From NCBI GenBank assembly GCA_003254925.1, contig QANZ01042174.1, positions 231,214-295,213 on the forward strand: a stretch of 64,000 bases of DNA, given 5' to 3'. The position numbers and the translations under genes were made by a program. The notes under the pieces are model-generated. The model was not told the DNA's origin and ran no database searches. It saw nothing but the letters and a program-made list of their open reading frames with translations. The stretch is from Chamaecrista fasciculata. Taxonomy: Eukaryota; Streptophyta; Magnoliopsida; Fabales; Fabaceae. Below are positions 47,855 through 59,664 of the stretch, one piece after another (positions within the stretch are counted from its first letter, which is position 1; every line of letters starts with the position of its first letter).

Positions 47855-49179
47855 ATGGCCGTCCCGAAATTCACAATCCTCGTTCTTGTAGCCATAATGT
47901 TTCAGTTTCATTCTGCTTCTTCGTCTAATTATAACACAGCATCATCAGTTAGAGCTGCGTATTGGCCTTCTGGAAGTGATTTTTCTCCTTCTTCCATTAA
48001 CACAAACTACTTCTCCCACATTTACTACGCCTTCCTTAATCCCAATCCCGAAGACTCTTACAACCTCGTCGTCTCCGAAGACGACAAAACCCAAATCAAC
48101 CGCCTCATCAACGGCCTACGTGGCAAAAATCCCCCCGTCAAAACCGTCTTATCCATCGGCGGAGGAAGCAGTAATTCCTCTGCTTTCTCAGCCATGGCCT
48201 CCACGCGCCAATCACGCGCGCAATTCATAAACTCAACCATCCACGTGGCACGCCAGTACGGCTTCGACGGTGTCGACTTGGATTGGGAATTCCCATCCTC
48301 CGACCAAGACATGACAAACCTAGGTTCCTTATACAAGGAATGGTACGAGGCTCTGGTTCGGGATTCGAACTTACGACACAAGCCACGTTTGCTTTTGACT
48401 TCTGCGGTCTATTACTCAATCCGGATCGTCCTAATTGGGGCCCACCCGAGATCCTACCCGGTTGAACCGATCCGGAAATACTTGGACTGGGTCAGCCCAA
48501 TGTGTTTCGATTTTCACGGCGCGTGGGATAACGTCACCGGAGTTAACGCCGCCGTGTACGATCCCAAAAGCAACATAAGCTCGTATTATGGGCTCGGGTC
48601 ATGGATCCGGGCTGGTGTGCCGCGGGCTAAATTGGTGATGGGCTTGGCGTTGTACGGGCGGGCCTGGAAGCTTGAGAGCCCGAGTGTTCATGGGCTTGGG
48701 GCTCCGGCTGATGGGGCAGCTTCGGGTACGGATGGCACTATGGATTATGATAAGATTCTTGAGTTTAACAAAAAGAATAAGGCTTCCGTAGTGTATGATG
48801 GGCTTAGTGTGTCTTATTATTCTTATGCTGGCTCCACTTGGATCTCCTATGATGATGTATGGTCCATTCGGAATAAGGTTGTCTTCGCTAAATCTTGGGG
48901 CTTACGTGGGTATTTCTTTTGGGCCGTTAATAAGGATACGAATTGGGCCCTCTCCAGACAAGGTACACCCACAACAAATTTTATTTTTGTCATTATTTCT
49001 TTATACATAAAATTATTTTGTCTCTAAAAATACTGTTTTAAAGACTAAACAGTTGGAATTTGTAAAAAAATTAAGAAATTTTTTTTTTCTAAAATTCATA
49101 AATTAAATCATAGAGACTGACAATTTTTGTTTTTGTTGTGGCAGCTTCAAATACATTATTGGGACACGGAGGAAACTAA
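47855..49179 (+). CDS. Class V chitinase, GH18 family
   Basis: Two exons, 47855-48962 and 49145-49179, encode 380 residues; the donor is GTACAC and the acceptor GTGGCAG, and the last exon adds ASNTLLGHGGN. An N-terminal hydrophobic signal peptide (about residues 1-23) implies secretion. The GH18 barrel begins RAAYWPSGSDFSPSSINT and has KTVLSIGGGSS, then the catalytic FDGVDLDWEF with Glu145 as proton donor and Asp141/Asp143 (DxxDxDxE). PMCFDFHGAW (215-224) corresponds to the usual MAYDF motif, with Phe218 in place of Tyr. WISYDD and GLRGYFFWAVNKD complete the barrel. It is expected to cleave beta-1,4 GlcNAc polymers such as fungal chitin. Reading through the intron would add a different tail ending at 49027, which I consider unspliced sequence. 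Confidence 0.93.
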
Positions 49180-51046
49180 TGACGAACTTGATAAATATTT
49201 ATACAGCTGATTAATTAAAGTGTTGGAATTGGACCAACTATATTATATAGAGAGAGTTCAAGCTAGAGATTAATGTTTCAGATTGAGCAGTCGAAGATCA
49301 AACTACATTGCTGAAGTGTCCATTATGTATTAATGCATGTCCGTTATATTTTGTTTGAGATATTGCAATATTTCTATTTAATATTTCATTCATAGTCTAT
49401 GCTTTTTATGAATTACTTTTGCAATATTGCCTCTAATGAAAGACACTCATGGAAAACAGAAAATATGCCATAAGAAATAAAATAAACAAGTGTTTCTAGA
49501 TATCATTTTTATTGTAAAAAAAAAAAAAGAAATTCCCTCCTTATTTACAACATCACTGGTTGTCCACTCCAATCATATTTAGAAAAAAAAAAAAAAAAGA
49601 AGACAAAAGTACTTAGAAGACAACATGAGTTAACTTACCTAGACAGACATTGAGGCAAGTTGGACTAATGTTATCCCAAACAGGCAAATACCAAAAGGAA
49701 AAACTTAATTAGATGGCAAAGAGGAGGCATGCATGTGCCTTCCAAAAGCAGGGATATCTCAAGATTTGGTTCCAATAAATGAATCTTCAAGATAAGCTTA
49801 TATATTAAATAGGATTGAGAGGTTATGATACAAGATTGAAATCCATTCTCAAACACAAATTATAATTAGTGGACACTTAATGATGATGCTTCCGACACTC
49901 ACAAATTAGGTCCTTGTACTTCGGATAAATTTAATGTGTGCGGATCTCCCAACATGTGATTCCAGGACCCAACTCCAAGGTCACTTTTCTCTTCATTCTT
50001 TTTATATTAAATGTCTTTGTCTTCCTTTTATATATATAACATGGCTTGGGAATGTCAATTGTATTCTTCTCCTTAATTAGTACATGCAGATTCAGTCCCA
50101 TGATTCTTATGATTCATGAGGAGAACAAATATCCTACACCCAAATAATTATTAAACTTTGTACCGAAAAAAAAAATTGTTAAACCTCTAAACTCTAAACA
50201 ATTTGATCCTTGCATGGTGCAAATTAAAAACATGAGTAAGATGGTTCTTGTATTGATTTAATTAGTACTAAAACTGTCATTATCTTCAGCAATGATGTTC
50301 TACTATGTTTCACTTTACTTGCTGCTTGATAATTGGTACGGTTAAATCAATACAAGAACCATCTCCTTATAAACTTTTTTGAGGGGTGGTATATGATAAT
50401 AAACCCCACACACATATATCAATCAACTTAGTGGGCATATTCGTCTAAGAGATGATTTGTTAAGTAAGCTTGTTAGTTAGCATGCACAGGTTATCATGAT
50501 TGATTAGTCATTATCTTCCATTTTCGCCATCCCTTTATGTAGTAGGTTTTTTTAAATGCCATTTTGGTCATTTGATTTCAACCTTTTATTATATAATTTT
50601 TAGCCTACACAATTATATAAGTTAAATTTGTACTACTCTTTTAGCCTCAAACGAGCACTATAATACTAATATTACTATCTTTACTCTTTTAGTCCCATAA
50701 TTTTTATTCAGTTTCAATTTGGTCTCATAACTTTTTTTTTTTGCACTTTTGGTGTCATATCTTTTGCTCAGGTTATAGATTTGATCTCGTATAAATTTTT
50801 TCCTATATCTTTGCAAAAAGTTCCATCGCCATCCCACTTGTACCAAAGATATGAGACTATTTTGAACATGACCAAAATATATGAGACGAATTCTACAACC
50901 TAATTCAAAGATATCGAATCAAAAGTGAAACACATGACTAAATCTATAACTTGGACAAAAGATATGAGATAAAAAATGTAATAAAAAAAGTTACGATCGA
51001 AAGTACTTCAACTAGAAAGAAAGAGAACATTTTCTAAAAGATTAAT

Positions 51047-51549
51047 GAGGAAACCTACTATTTGGTCCCTCCTTTTTTACTGAGTCAACGATTTGGTCCC
51101 TCATTTATTGAAATAGACTGCTTAGTCTTCATTTATCATAATCGTCAACTATTTAGTTCCTCCATTAAATTACTTGATGACAGGAACGTTAAATGTTTAT
51201 ATGACACCCATTAAATGTTATTTTGGCATCCAAGTCACCTAAACTAACTGATCCGGACCAACATACACAATTAAATCGTCATAAAATTGAGTCAGACCCG
51301 AATATTTGTCTTACACGTGAAGTTTCATAAGGCATAAAACTATTGAAGCATTTCAAAATCTCAAACTCTAGATGGTCCCAAATAGTTAAATATATGACAT
51401 TTAACGTGTCGCATGTGCACTTAATGGCCAGATCATCAGTGTCATTAACGAAAATATGCTACAGGAGCTAACAAGTTGACATTTGTAATTTTTGAGGGAC
51501 CAAATAGTTAAAACTGTGAAAAAAGAGACACCAAATAGTAGGTTTCCTC
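51047..51549. mobile_element. Mutator-type foldback MITE
   Basis: The left end GAGGAAACCTACTATTTGG is the exact inverse of the right end CCAAATAGTAGGTTTCCTC (19 bp). The flanks AAGATTAAT and AAAATTAAT match in 8 of 9 bases, consistent with a 9-bp duplication. Internal arms share TTTGGTCCCTC phrases. Confidence 0.8.
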
Positions 51550-51922
51550 AAAATTAATTGAACTTAAAACTTTATTTTATCTTTATATTTTTATCAAGGA
51601 ACGTATCACATTTACAGATTAGACACACAATCATTATTTTCCTCCCTTCTTCAGTAGAGCAAGCAAAATGAGTGGATGCATTTCAATTTTGGAACATAGT
51701 GTTAAAAGGATAAACAAATTATGGTCAATTTATATACGAACCCATAAAACATGTGTAGAGTTCTTTGTTTCCAAAGTTGCATGATTGCTTATTTCACTAA
51801 AAAAGAGCATAAAGCCAAAAAAGGAGAAAGCAGAAAGCAGAACAAAGGACAAGGGATAGGTCATAGGTAATAGGGTAATAGAAGAAAGCAAAAAACAAAA
51901 CAACTTTATCAGTGGTTTTCAG

Positions 51923-51994
<72 letters not shown>
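51923..51994. repeat. (AAT)n microsatellite
   Basis: About 24 uninterrupted AAT/TAA units, the longest trinucleotide run in the window. Confidence 0.95.
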
Positions 51995-51995
<1 letters not shown>

Positions 51996-52137
51996 TAGCT
52001 AAGCCCTAAGCTAGCTGCACAGAAAGAGACAGAGTGTAGGTTCCAGGCTTCCAGCCTTCAAGCACGCCTAAACTTTTCCTAGTTTCCTATGTTTTCGCCC
52101 CACTCTTAAATTCCAAGTTTACAATTATTTGAGACCT

Positions 52138-52615
52138 ATAGGGTGTGTTTGGATGAGGTGTCAATGGGAGAATGGAGAGGAGTGGAAGGGACAAAAAATT
52201 AAAAATTGTTATTTGGATGTTTTTTGAGGGAGGAGAGGAATGGAGAAGGGGTGCCTCCAAAGCACCCCTTAGCACCCCAAAATCTAATTTTTGCTGGCCC
52301 CCCAAATTGGGGTGCCAAAGATGGAGAGGACAACTTTAAAAATTTTAAGGCAATTATACCCCATGATTTTATTAATATTATTTATCTTTCTAAACCCTAA
52401 TATTATTTAGTACAAATTCAGGGACCAAAATGTATAAAATTATTTCAAATATTATTAATTTATGACAAGATTATCATGTGTCCATTCCTGTCCTCACTAA
52501 AAACTCCCAAACAATATATCTACTCAGTCCATTAATATTTTTTCCACTCCACTCTATTAGTGACCATTAATGTCTTCTCCTCTCCATCCTCACTAAAACT
52601 CCCAAACATAGCCTT
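52138..52615. mobile_element. Tourist-like MITE, tandem copy 1
   Basis: The left end TAGGGTGTGTTTGGATGAGG and the right end CTCCCAAACATAGCCTTA are imperfect inverted repeats of the GGGTGTGTTTGG type common in Harbinger-related MITEs. The interior has paired AATTTTTGCTGGC and CCAAATTGGGGTGCCAA sequence. The next copy begins at its last bases. Confidence 0.72.
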
Positions 52616-53041
52616 AGGGTATGTTTAGATGGGGTGTCAAGGGGGGAATGGAGAGGAGAGGGAGGAACACAAGGTAAAAAAATTATGTTTGGAAGTTTTT
52701 ATAAGGGAGAGTGAAGTGGATAAGGAGGGACACTTGGTACCCCAAAATTCAATTTTTGCTGGCACCCCAATTTGGGGTGCCAAGGAAGTAGTGGATAGTT
52801 TTATAATTTTTTAATGACAATTATATCCTTATACTAACCAAAATAAACATGTGTCCACTCCATTCCATTCCATTACTAATAACTTCCAAACAAGATTAAC
52901 AAGTGTCCATTCCTTTCCTCATTAAAAACTCCCAAACAACATATCTATTTAGTCCATTAATATCCTCTCCTCTCCACTCTATTAGTGTCCATTAATATCC
53001 TCTCCTCTCCATCCTCACTGAAACTCCCAAACATAGCCTAA
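52613..53041. mobile_element. Tourist-like MITE, tandem copy 2
   Basis: TTAGGGTATGTTTAGATGGGG at the left and CTCCCAAACATAGCCTAA at the right. Same orientation and same internal order (CAATTTTTGCTGGC, AATTTGGGGTGCCAA, CCATTAATATCCTCTCCTCTCC) as copy 1. The two copies abut and share the TTA at the junction. Confidence 0.75.
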
Positions 53042-54039
53042 AAAGTCGTATACCCTATTTGGCACGATGATTAATTAATATTATTATGGTGATGATGATA
53101 TACTAAAAAGTCGTATACCCTATTTTTCCGGTAAAAGTTGAAACAGACTTCTACTATATTAAATATTAATTAAGTCATTAAAATATGAAATTATAAAGTT
53201 TGTTCTTTAAAGATATAATTATAAAATTTATTAACATTATAAATGTTAACAAATAATATTAATCGATATATTTAAAAATAAATATTATAATGTCATAATT
53301 CTATGACCAAATTTAAAAAAGTAATCATTTTTAATTTACTCTAAAATTTACCATTTTGACTAAAATGTTTATTGTCTAACAGAAAAACTCATTAACATCA
53401 CAAGTTTTAAATGTAATTAAATGTTTGAAATCTGCAATCAAGATTTGTTTCTGTTAGGCCATAACCATATGAAAAAGTTTCCTTTTTTATTCAACAAAAT
53501 TAAAGATTTGATTTTGAAAATTGGGTATCGAATTAGGAAGCGTAATCATTATAGAGATTGCAAAATAGAGATGGTTTGTAGTTCAAGATAGTGCAAGTTA
53601 ATTCCTACCCAAGAAATCCAAAGGGCTTTCTTTCTTTCTTTCTTTCATTTAAGCGCGTGATTACAACGCATTAGTTTTCCGCGGAAATTTCAAAAATTCC
53701 ACCTTTGATTCCTGCCTTCCTGGTATCTAATTCTGGCTTAAAACACGAATCAAGGTTGCATATTGGTCAATTCTAACATTATTCATTCAGCCTTCGTAGA
53801 TTCCAAGTCTTGGGAGAAAAAGAAGAGTGATTTTCTCTTTGAAATTCTATGGTTTCTAAGTCCTCTACATCATCACATTCCCCTCATCACTCCTTTCTGT
53901 CAAAGGTTTATTCTTCGCCAATCCCTTTTCTCAGTATCTCTTCTGTTTCTCAGATTCTGGGTTTTGGTTTCATACCCACTTGAAAAAACTCAAAAAAATT
54001 CAATCTTTTAGGCTTTAAATCTCTTCCATAACCAAGAGA

Positions 54040-57000
54040 ATGACGGTAGAGACCAGAATGTGTGACCCCAGAGACCAATTTCCCGTAGGAATGCGTGTTC
54101 TTGCCGTGGACGATGACCCCACTTGCCTCTTTATTTTAGAAAATCTTCTTCGAAAATGTCAATATGAAGGTTTGCTTCTCCTTTTGCTAATTTTGCTTTT
54201 GATTTTGCATGATCGTGGATTTGGGTATTTTGATTTTGTGACTCTGTTCTTGCTAAAATCTGAGGCTGTTTTACTAATTCGAAGTTGAGACTGAGATTTT
54301 AGAATATGCTATTACATTTCAGAGTGATGTTTATTTTTGGTGATCATTGATGATGACTGATGGATTTTTTTTTTTTTTACAGTGACGACCACTAGTCAGG
54401 CAATAACAGCATTGCAGATGTTGAGAGAAAACAAAGACAAATATGACCTGGTTATCAGTGATGTTCAGATGCCTGACATGGATGGATTTAAGCTTCTTGA
54501 GCTTGTTGGACTTGAGATGGATTTACCTGTCATAAGTAAGCACAGAAACACTATCTATCTCACTTCATCATTTTTTTTGTTTCTTCTTGTTAGTTTTTGT
54601 TCTTATTTTGGTTATTGATGAAGTTACATAGTTGAGAGTTCGGCTTTTTCAGACTTCAAATATTAGTTCTCTAAATTCTAATACTACTATAGACTAAACT
54701 TACATTTTAGTCCCTATATTATATAGGTGCTGTCATTTAGTCTCTGATATTTTGAAAAGTTTGATTTAATGACCAAAAATTCATGACTTGTTTCAAGTTA
54801 GTCCCTTTATGAACACCATATTATTGTATAACTCAATCTTTAAAAAGACTAAATTGCAACATGTCACGAATTTTTTAGGACAGAATTAAACATTTAAAAA
54901 ATTCAAGGACTAAGTAACAAGGCTTATATAATTAAGGGACTACATTTTTACTGTAATCCATACCTATAATTAAAAGAGTTAACATACAATTTGGTCCCGG
55001 AAAGATATATGAGTTGACAACTCAATTCCTAAAAGTTTAGTTTAGTCCTTGAAAGTTGTAGAGGCAATACAATTAGTCCTTTTAAGCCTTATTTTTAGGG
55101 ACTAATTTGTAGGGACAAAAGGATTAAAATGTGTTGGTTCCAAATGTTTTAGTGATTAGTAGACTTTCAGAGTCTGAGTTAAAACTAACTACATTCTGTT
55201 TAAGGCTTCTTCATGTTGGAGGGAAAAAAATTGATTGTGTTTGGCTTTCTGATTAAGAGAATGAAAATGTCAGAGATGATTTTCTGACTTTGTTAAAATT
55301 GAAACCTTGATGTGCATGTATGTACAGTAGAGTGATTTCAGATTATTACTTGATTGATGAATTCACCTTTGATGATATAAAATATGTTTGGTTTCAGTGT
55401 TGTCAGCATATGGTGATACTAAGCTGGTGATGAAAGGAATTACTCATGGAGCATGTGACTATCTGTTGAAACCTGTTAGAATTGAGGAGCTAAAGAACAT
55501 TTGGCAGCATGTGGTCAGAAGGAAGAAGTTTGACCCAAAGGAGGAGCATAACAACTCTGCCAGCAACAAAGACAAGCCTCATTCTGGTAGTGACAATGCA
55601 GGAACAAGCAATACAGATTCAAAGATGACGAAGAAAAGGAAGGACCAGGATGAAGAAGAGAACGAGGATCGCGAAAATGGCGATGACAATGAAGACCTGA
55701 CATCCCACAAGAAGGCCCGGGTGGTTTGGACCATGGAGCTGCACGCCAAGTTTGTTGCTGCTGTTCATCATTTGGGCTTTGACCGTATGTTCTTCTTTTC
55801 ACCCTTTATCTCCAGTTGAAGCCAAATAGCCTAACTGTTATTGATTTTTCTGGCCTTTTATCATGTGTAAACATACAATTTGGTCCCTAAAAGAGACACA
55901 AGTTGACAACTTAATCGCTGAAAGTTTAGTTTACGTATGCTTTACACTTTGAGAATTGTGGAGGAGGCTATACATTTTATTCCCTTAAGCCTATTTTTTA
56001 AGGACTAATTTATAGGGAGAAAAGAACTAAATTGTATTGGTTTCAAGACTTTCAAGAATTGAGTTGTTAACTCATGTATCTTTTAGGATTAATTTATTTA
56101 TTTACTCTTTATCATTAATTGGGCATGATGGGTTAATTATCATGTCATGTTCTGGATTCTGAATTGCTTAAATTTCCATAAAATTGTCCATTTCCAAACA
56201 CACATTTTGAGCCTTATATAAGTTTGTTTTCTTGGCAGATGCTGTGCCTAAAAAGATTCTTGATTTGATGAATGTTGAAAAGCTTACAAGGGAGAATGTG
56301 GCAAGCCATCTCCAGGCATTTTTTTTCCCCCTAATCCTTCCTTTCTGCTTTAGTTCAATATACATATACACATGAACCTTTTTTCTAATCCTTCTGTACT
56401 GCTTAATCTAATGCCTGCAGAAATATAGGCTTTATCTGAAAAAAATGGCTAAAGAACCTGCTAATATGGTGGCTGGCTTAGGCACTGCAGAACATTCCTA
56501 TTTAAGAATGAATTGTCTGAGTGGTAATTCTGGGCAGTTTCAAAACAATGCTTCAAGGTCCTTCCCACTGATTGGTAGATTGAACTCTCAGGCCGGTTTA
56601 GGGTTGCATGGGTTGCCTCCTTCAAGGAATTTTCAGTTGGGTCATCCACAAAATCTAAACAATCCCATGAATGATCCACTTAAGTTCCAGTCTACCTTCT
56701 CTCACTGTAATCCACAAAATGTTAGTGCAGTTCATGCAACACCACTTAGCTCTATTGGTATTGATAATGATAAAGCAATTTTGCCGATTTCAAGTGAACC
56801 ACTGGATCTAACACATGGCTCTCGCAAACTATATTCGGGTGCCAGAAACAACAACCTCTTGGTAGAATCACATCCTCAAAATATGCAGTTTCCTGTAGAC
56901 TCTCAGCATTTGGAATTTTCTGTGTCTTTGCTGGATCAGGGTAGGTGCAATGAAAATTGGTCTGATGCTGTTGTGCAGTCATCTGGCTTCCGGGAAAATT

Positions 57001-57970
57001 CTTACCCAACAAGTGGATGTTATAGACAGATTTCTGGGAACATAAACAATAATATGGCATTTCAAGGGTGGATTGAGAGGAATCAAGATGCTGCTTCTTA
57101 TCATTCAAATGTTCCTTTTAGTTCAATGAACTCTCTGATTCCTTCAAATGGTAGTACTATGAGTGGTCCTGTTTCTACAAGCCATGCTCTAACTGACTCA
57201 GCCTTCTCGAACGATTTGGACTTTAACTTTAACTTCGGTGATGTTATGCAAAAGAAGCATGATGATGATGTCATGAAAAAGAATCAGGCATATGTCACGG
57301 ACCAGCTGAAGGCAACACGGAGTTGCATCTCAAACAATCATGGTTCACAGGATTTGGAAGACTTGGTCTGTGCAATGATAAATGAGGTAATTAATAATAC
57401 ATATAATTTGGTCTCTGAAAGATATAGTAGTTGACAAATCAGTCCCTCAAAGTCTAATTTACCCCACTTTAATCCTTGAATGTTGTGGTGGAAATACAAT
57501 TTAATCCCTCAAGTTAATGTTTTAGGGACTAGCGGAGACAAAAAGACTAAAATATGTTAGTTCCACCACTTTCGGTTATTTAATAATGTAAACTAGAATT
57601 TTAGAGTTTGAGATGTTAACCTGTGCATCTTTCAGAGATCAATTTATATGTTTGCTCTTACTAATAACAGTATATTCTGTTTGATTCTTATTTCAAATCT
57701 GGACTTCACTACAGTGAGTCCTCACATATCTAATAGCTTAACCTCGGTAACATCTGATTCTGCTGCTAGTAGATTATAGATGCATATATATTTATATAGC
57801 TTGTGTTTTGATAAAAGTATAGCATTTGAAGATTCTGAACTATGTAGTGACTTGTTTCCTTTTTCATGCTCTCTTTTTCATATATTGTGATGCAGGATCA
57901 CCAAGACAAGGCGAAATTTCTGGATGGAGACTTCATTTACAACAATTTCTCTGCTGGGAATTCTATGTGA
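54040..57970 (+). CDS. Type-B cytokinin response regulator (ARR12/ARR10 type)
   Basis: Six exons (54040-54169, 54383-54535, 55398-55784, 56239-56315, 56421-57386, 57896-57970) give 595 residues with all frames kept. The receiver domain is residues about 19-130: VLAVDDDP (Asp24-26), phospho-acceptor Asp70 in [12 protein letters not shown], and Lys119 in YLLKPVR. An acidic linker ([16 protein letters not shown]) precedes the GARP/MYB-like DNA-binding domain from about residue 202: [47 protein letters not shown]. The long C-terminal half is Asn/Ser/Gln-rich, as in ARR activation domains. It is a nuclear cytokinin-responsive activator by family. The exon 4 donor is CAG|GCATTT, a GC instead of GT. 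Introns 2, 3 and 5 contain related MITEs. Confidence 0.94.
54692..54958. mobile_element. Foldback MITE in response-regulator intron 2
   Basis: GACTAAACTTACATTTTAGTCCC at the left pairs imperfectly with AGGGACTACATTTTTACTGTAATCC at the right; TATATAGGTGC and GCTTATATAATT also pair. Different family from the element that follows it in the same intron. Confidence 0.65.
54976..55190. mobile_element. Intronic foldback MITE, copy A (intron 2)
   Basis: Starts GAGTTAACATACAATTTGGTCC then GAAAGATATATGAGTTGACAAC, matching the left arms of copies B and C. The right end is degraded (about GACTTTCAGAGTCTGAGTTAA). Confidence 0.7.
55865..56107. mobile_element. Intronic foldback MITE, copy B (intron 3)
   Basis: GTGTAAACATACAATTTGGTCC at the left, with ACACAAGTTGACAAC, pairs with GAGTTGTTAACTCATGTATC and TTTTAGGATTAATT at the right. 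Shares AAGCCTATTTTTTAAGGACT with copy A. Confidence 0.75.
57393..57661. mobile_element. Intronic foldback MITE, copy C (intron 5)
   Basis: TACATATAATTTGGTCTCTG, GAAAGATATAGTAGTTGACA at the left pair with GATGTTAACCTGTGCATC, TTTCAGAGATCAATTTATATG at the right. It starts about six bases after the exon 5 donor, so the splice site borders the MITE. Confidence 0.75.
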
Positions 57971-58637
57971 TAGCATTATATATATACATACGTATAGACA
58001 TGATGGATGGTATTGGTGGTTGAAGAAATTTTGTAGTTTTGAGTCAAAGTCTTTAATTTTGTGTAGGGTTTAGCTAGCCTCTTGACATTACTTACTTCCT
58101 GACTTGACATGTTCCAAAGGGCTTTTTCTCATTAATTTCATCTTTCATGGGAGGAATGCATTTAAGTTGGCACTTGGCATGTCCATGGACCCCACATGGC
58201 ATTATGGAATTGTTTATGTCGTTGGTTTGTGTAGACATGCTTTGCTAGCAAATGTGTTGATGATTCGTATAACTAAAGATGTAGACGATTATGCTGACAC
58301 TAAACACGGATTCCCTCAATTAACAAAGCTGACGTTTTGGACACTCTTAAAGTGCTTTGCTTTTGTTTGTTTTTTACTTAAATGACATTCCACTACAATA
58401 GTCCTATTTGTATTTATAAATTAGTCGCTTTCAGAACGACATTTCTGCTTCCTGAGACAGTTATTTTAAAGTAAACTATATATATATATATATACACACA
58501 TACACACAGCAAACACTTTTTGCTTTTGTTTTAGAGTAAATTATGTATACATGTTTATCTATAAAAGATTACAATATTCTTAATTTAGACTTGTGAATAA
58601 GTCTGGATCTTAAGCTTAATTTCATACTTCGATAGTA
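57971..58637. other. Convergent intergenic region
   Basis: Lies between the 3' ends of the response regulator (+) and the BAHD pseudogene (-). The frame at 58104-58385 shows no known protein. A TA run leading into CA repeats lies at about 58478-58510. No clear element boundaries. Confidence 0.6.
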
Positions 58638-59176
58638 TCACCTGAAACTTCCTGAAAGGGCTTGTGGAGGCAAGCCAATAATAAGGTGAAGGCCTTGTTG
58701 ATTGTGGATGAAGTAAGCAACATGAAGAATGGGAGCAGCCAGAGGAGAAGCGTAGGCTGCTTTGGAACCAAAGAATCCAACATCCTCAAATGGCATTCTC
58801 GTCAAATCAGACACCATTGTCAATTCCTTAGCTTCCATGCAGGAATCTCCGAATTCGCACATTGCCCTTCTCCTTTTTCTTGTGATTCCAATGACTCAAT
58901 GTAAGACTTCACATACGAATGTGTCACTCTCTTCTTGGCTCCTCTGATCTTGTCTACAATGCTTTCGTAGGTTGCCTTCTCAACTTCTCCTGCTGACATC
59001 ATCACTGACGCCAAAACGTAAGCATTCCCAGTGAAACCATTTGGTAATGGAGGATTCATCTTCTTCCTACTGTCCACTGCGAATTGTAAGCACACTTTCT
59101 TCTCTTTCCCAACTCCCAATGCTAAAGTCCTTGCCTTAGGAAAATTCATATATTCGTGTGTGTTAGTCAACGTGTT

Positions 59177-59664
59177 ACTTATTTTGGTACCATATAGTTT
59201 GACTTCATTCTACTTTTGTATTCTGTGGTTTAAAACGTAACACTTTGGTACCCTGAGGTATATATCTATCGTTCCCCCTTTGATATCCGGAACAATTTTT
59301 CCGTTAGTTTCAGATGGAATTTGGCACATGACCTGCATGTGGGCTCACTAAAACTTAATTTTGTTCAACATTATGTCACAACAAAGATCAAACGCTGTTT
59401 TTCGAAACCTACATATGAATTTGGATGCCGAGAAGTTTTTGAGAGAATTTAGAGCTAGGTTTCGAAAAGTAGCGTTTGATCTTTGTTGTGGCAAAATGTT
59501 GAAAACAAATTGAGTTTTAGTGAGCCCACGTGCGGGTCATGTGTCAAATTCAGTCCAAAACTAACGAAAAAATTGTTCAGGATACCAAAAGGGTAACAAT
59601 GGAGACCTCAAGGTACTAAAGTGTCACGTTTTAAATCACATGGTACCAAAAGTGTAGTTTACCC
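59177..59664. mobile_element. Foldback MITE in BAHD intron 2
   Basis: The right end TACCAAAAGTGTAGTTTACCC belongs to the GGGTAAAC/TACACTTTGGTA group; the left end is degraded (GTGTTACTTATTTTGGTACC). Long arms pair, e.g. ACAACAAAGATCAAACGCT with AGCGTTTGATCTTTGTTGT. It nearly fills intron 2. Confidence 0.78.

Larger units (their letters stand above)
49180..54039. other. Intergenic spacer with MITEs and a microsatellite
   Basis: No gene is recognised. A decayed foldback of the 30757 family lies at about 50640-51010 (paired GGTCTCATAACTTTTT and AAAAAAGTTACGATCG). The other repeats are listed separately. From 53600 to 54039 the sequence becomes CT-rich, with a CTTT run at 53628-53646, and is probably the promoter and leader of the response regulator. 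Confidence 0.6.

Noticed and set aside
48058..48419. Minus-strand frames opposite the chitinase
   Set aside because: Antisense shadows of the GC-richer coding exon.
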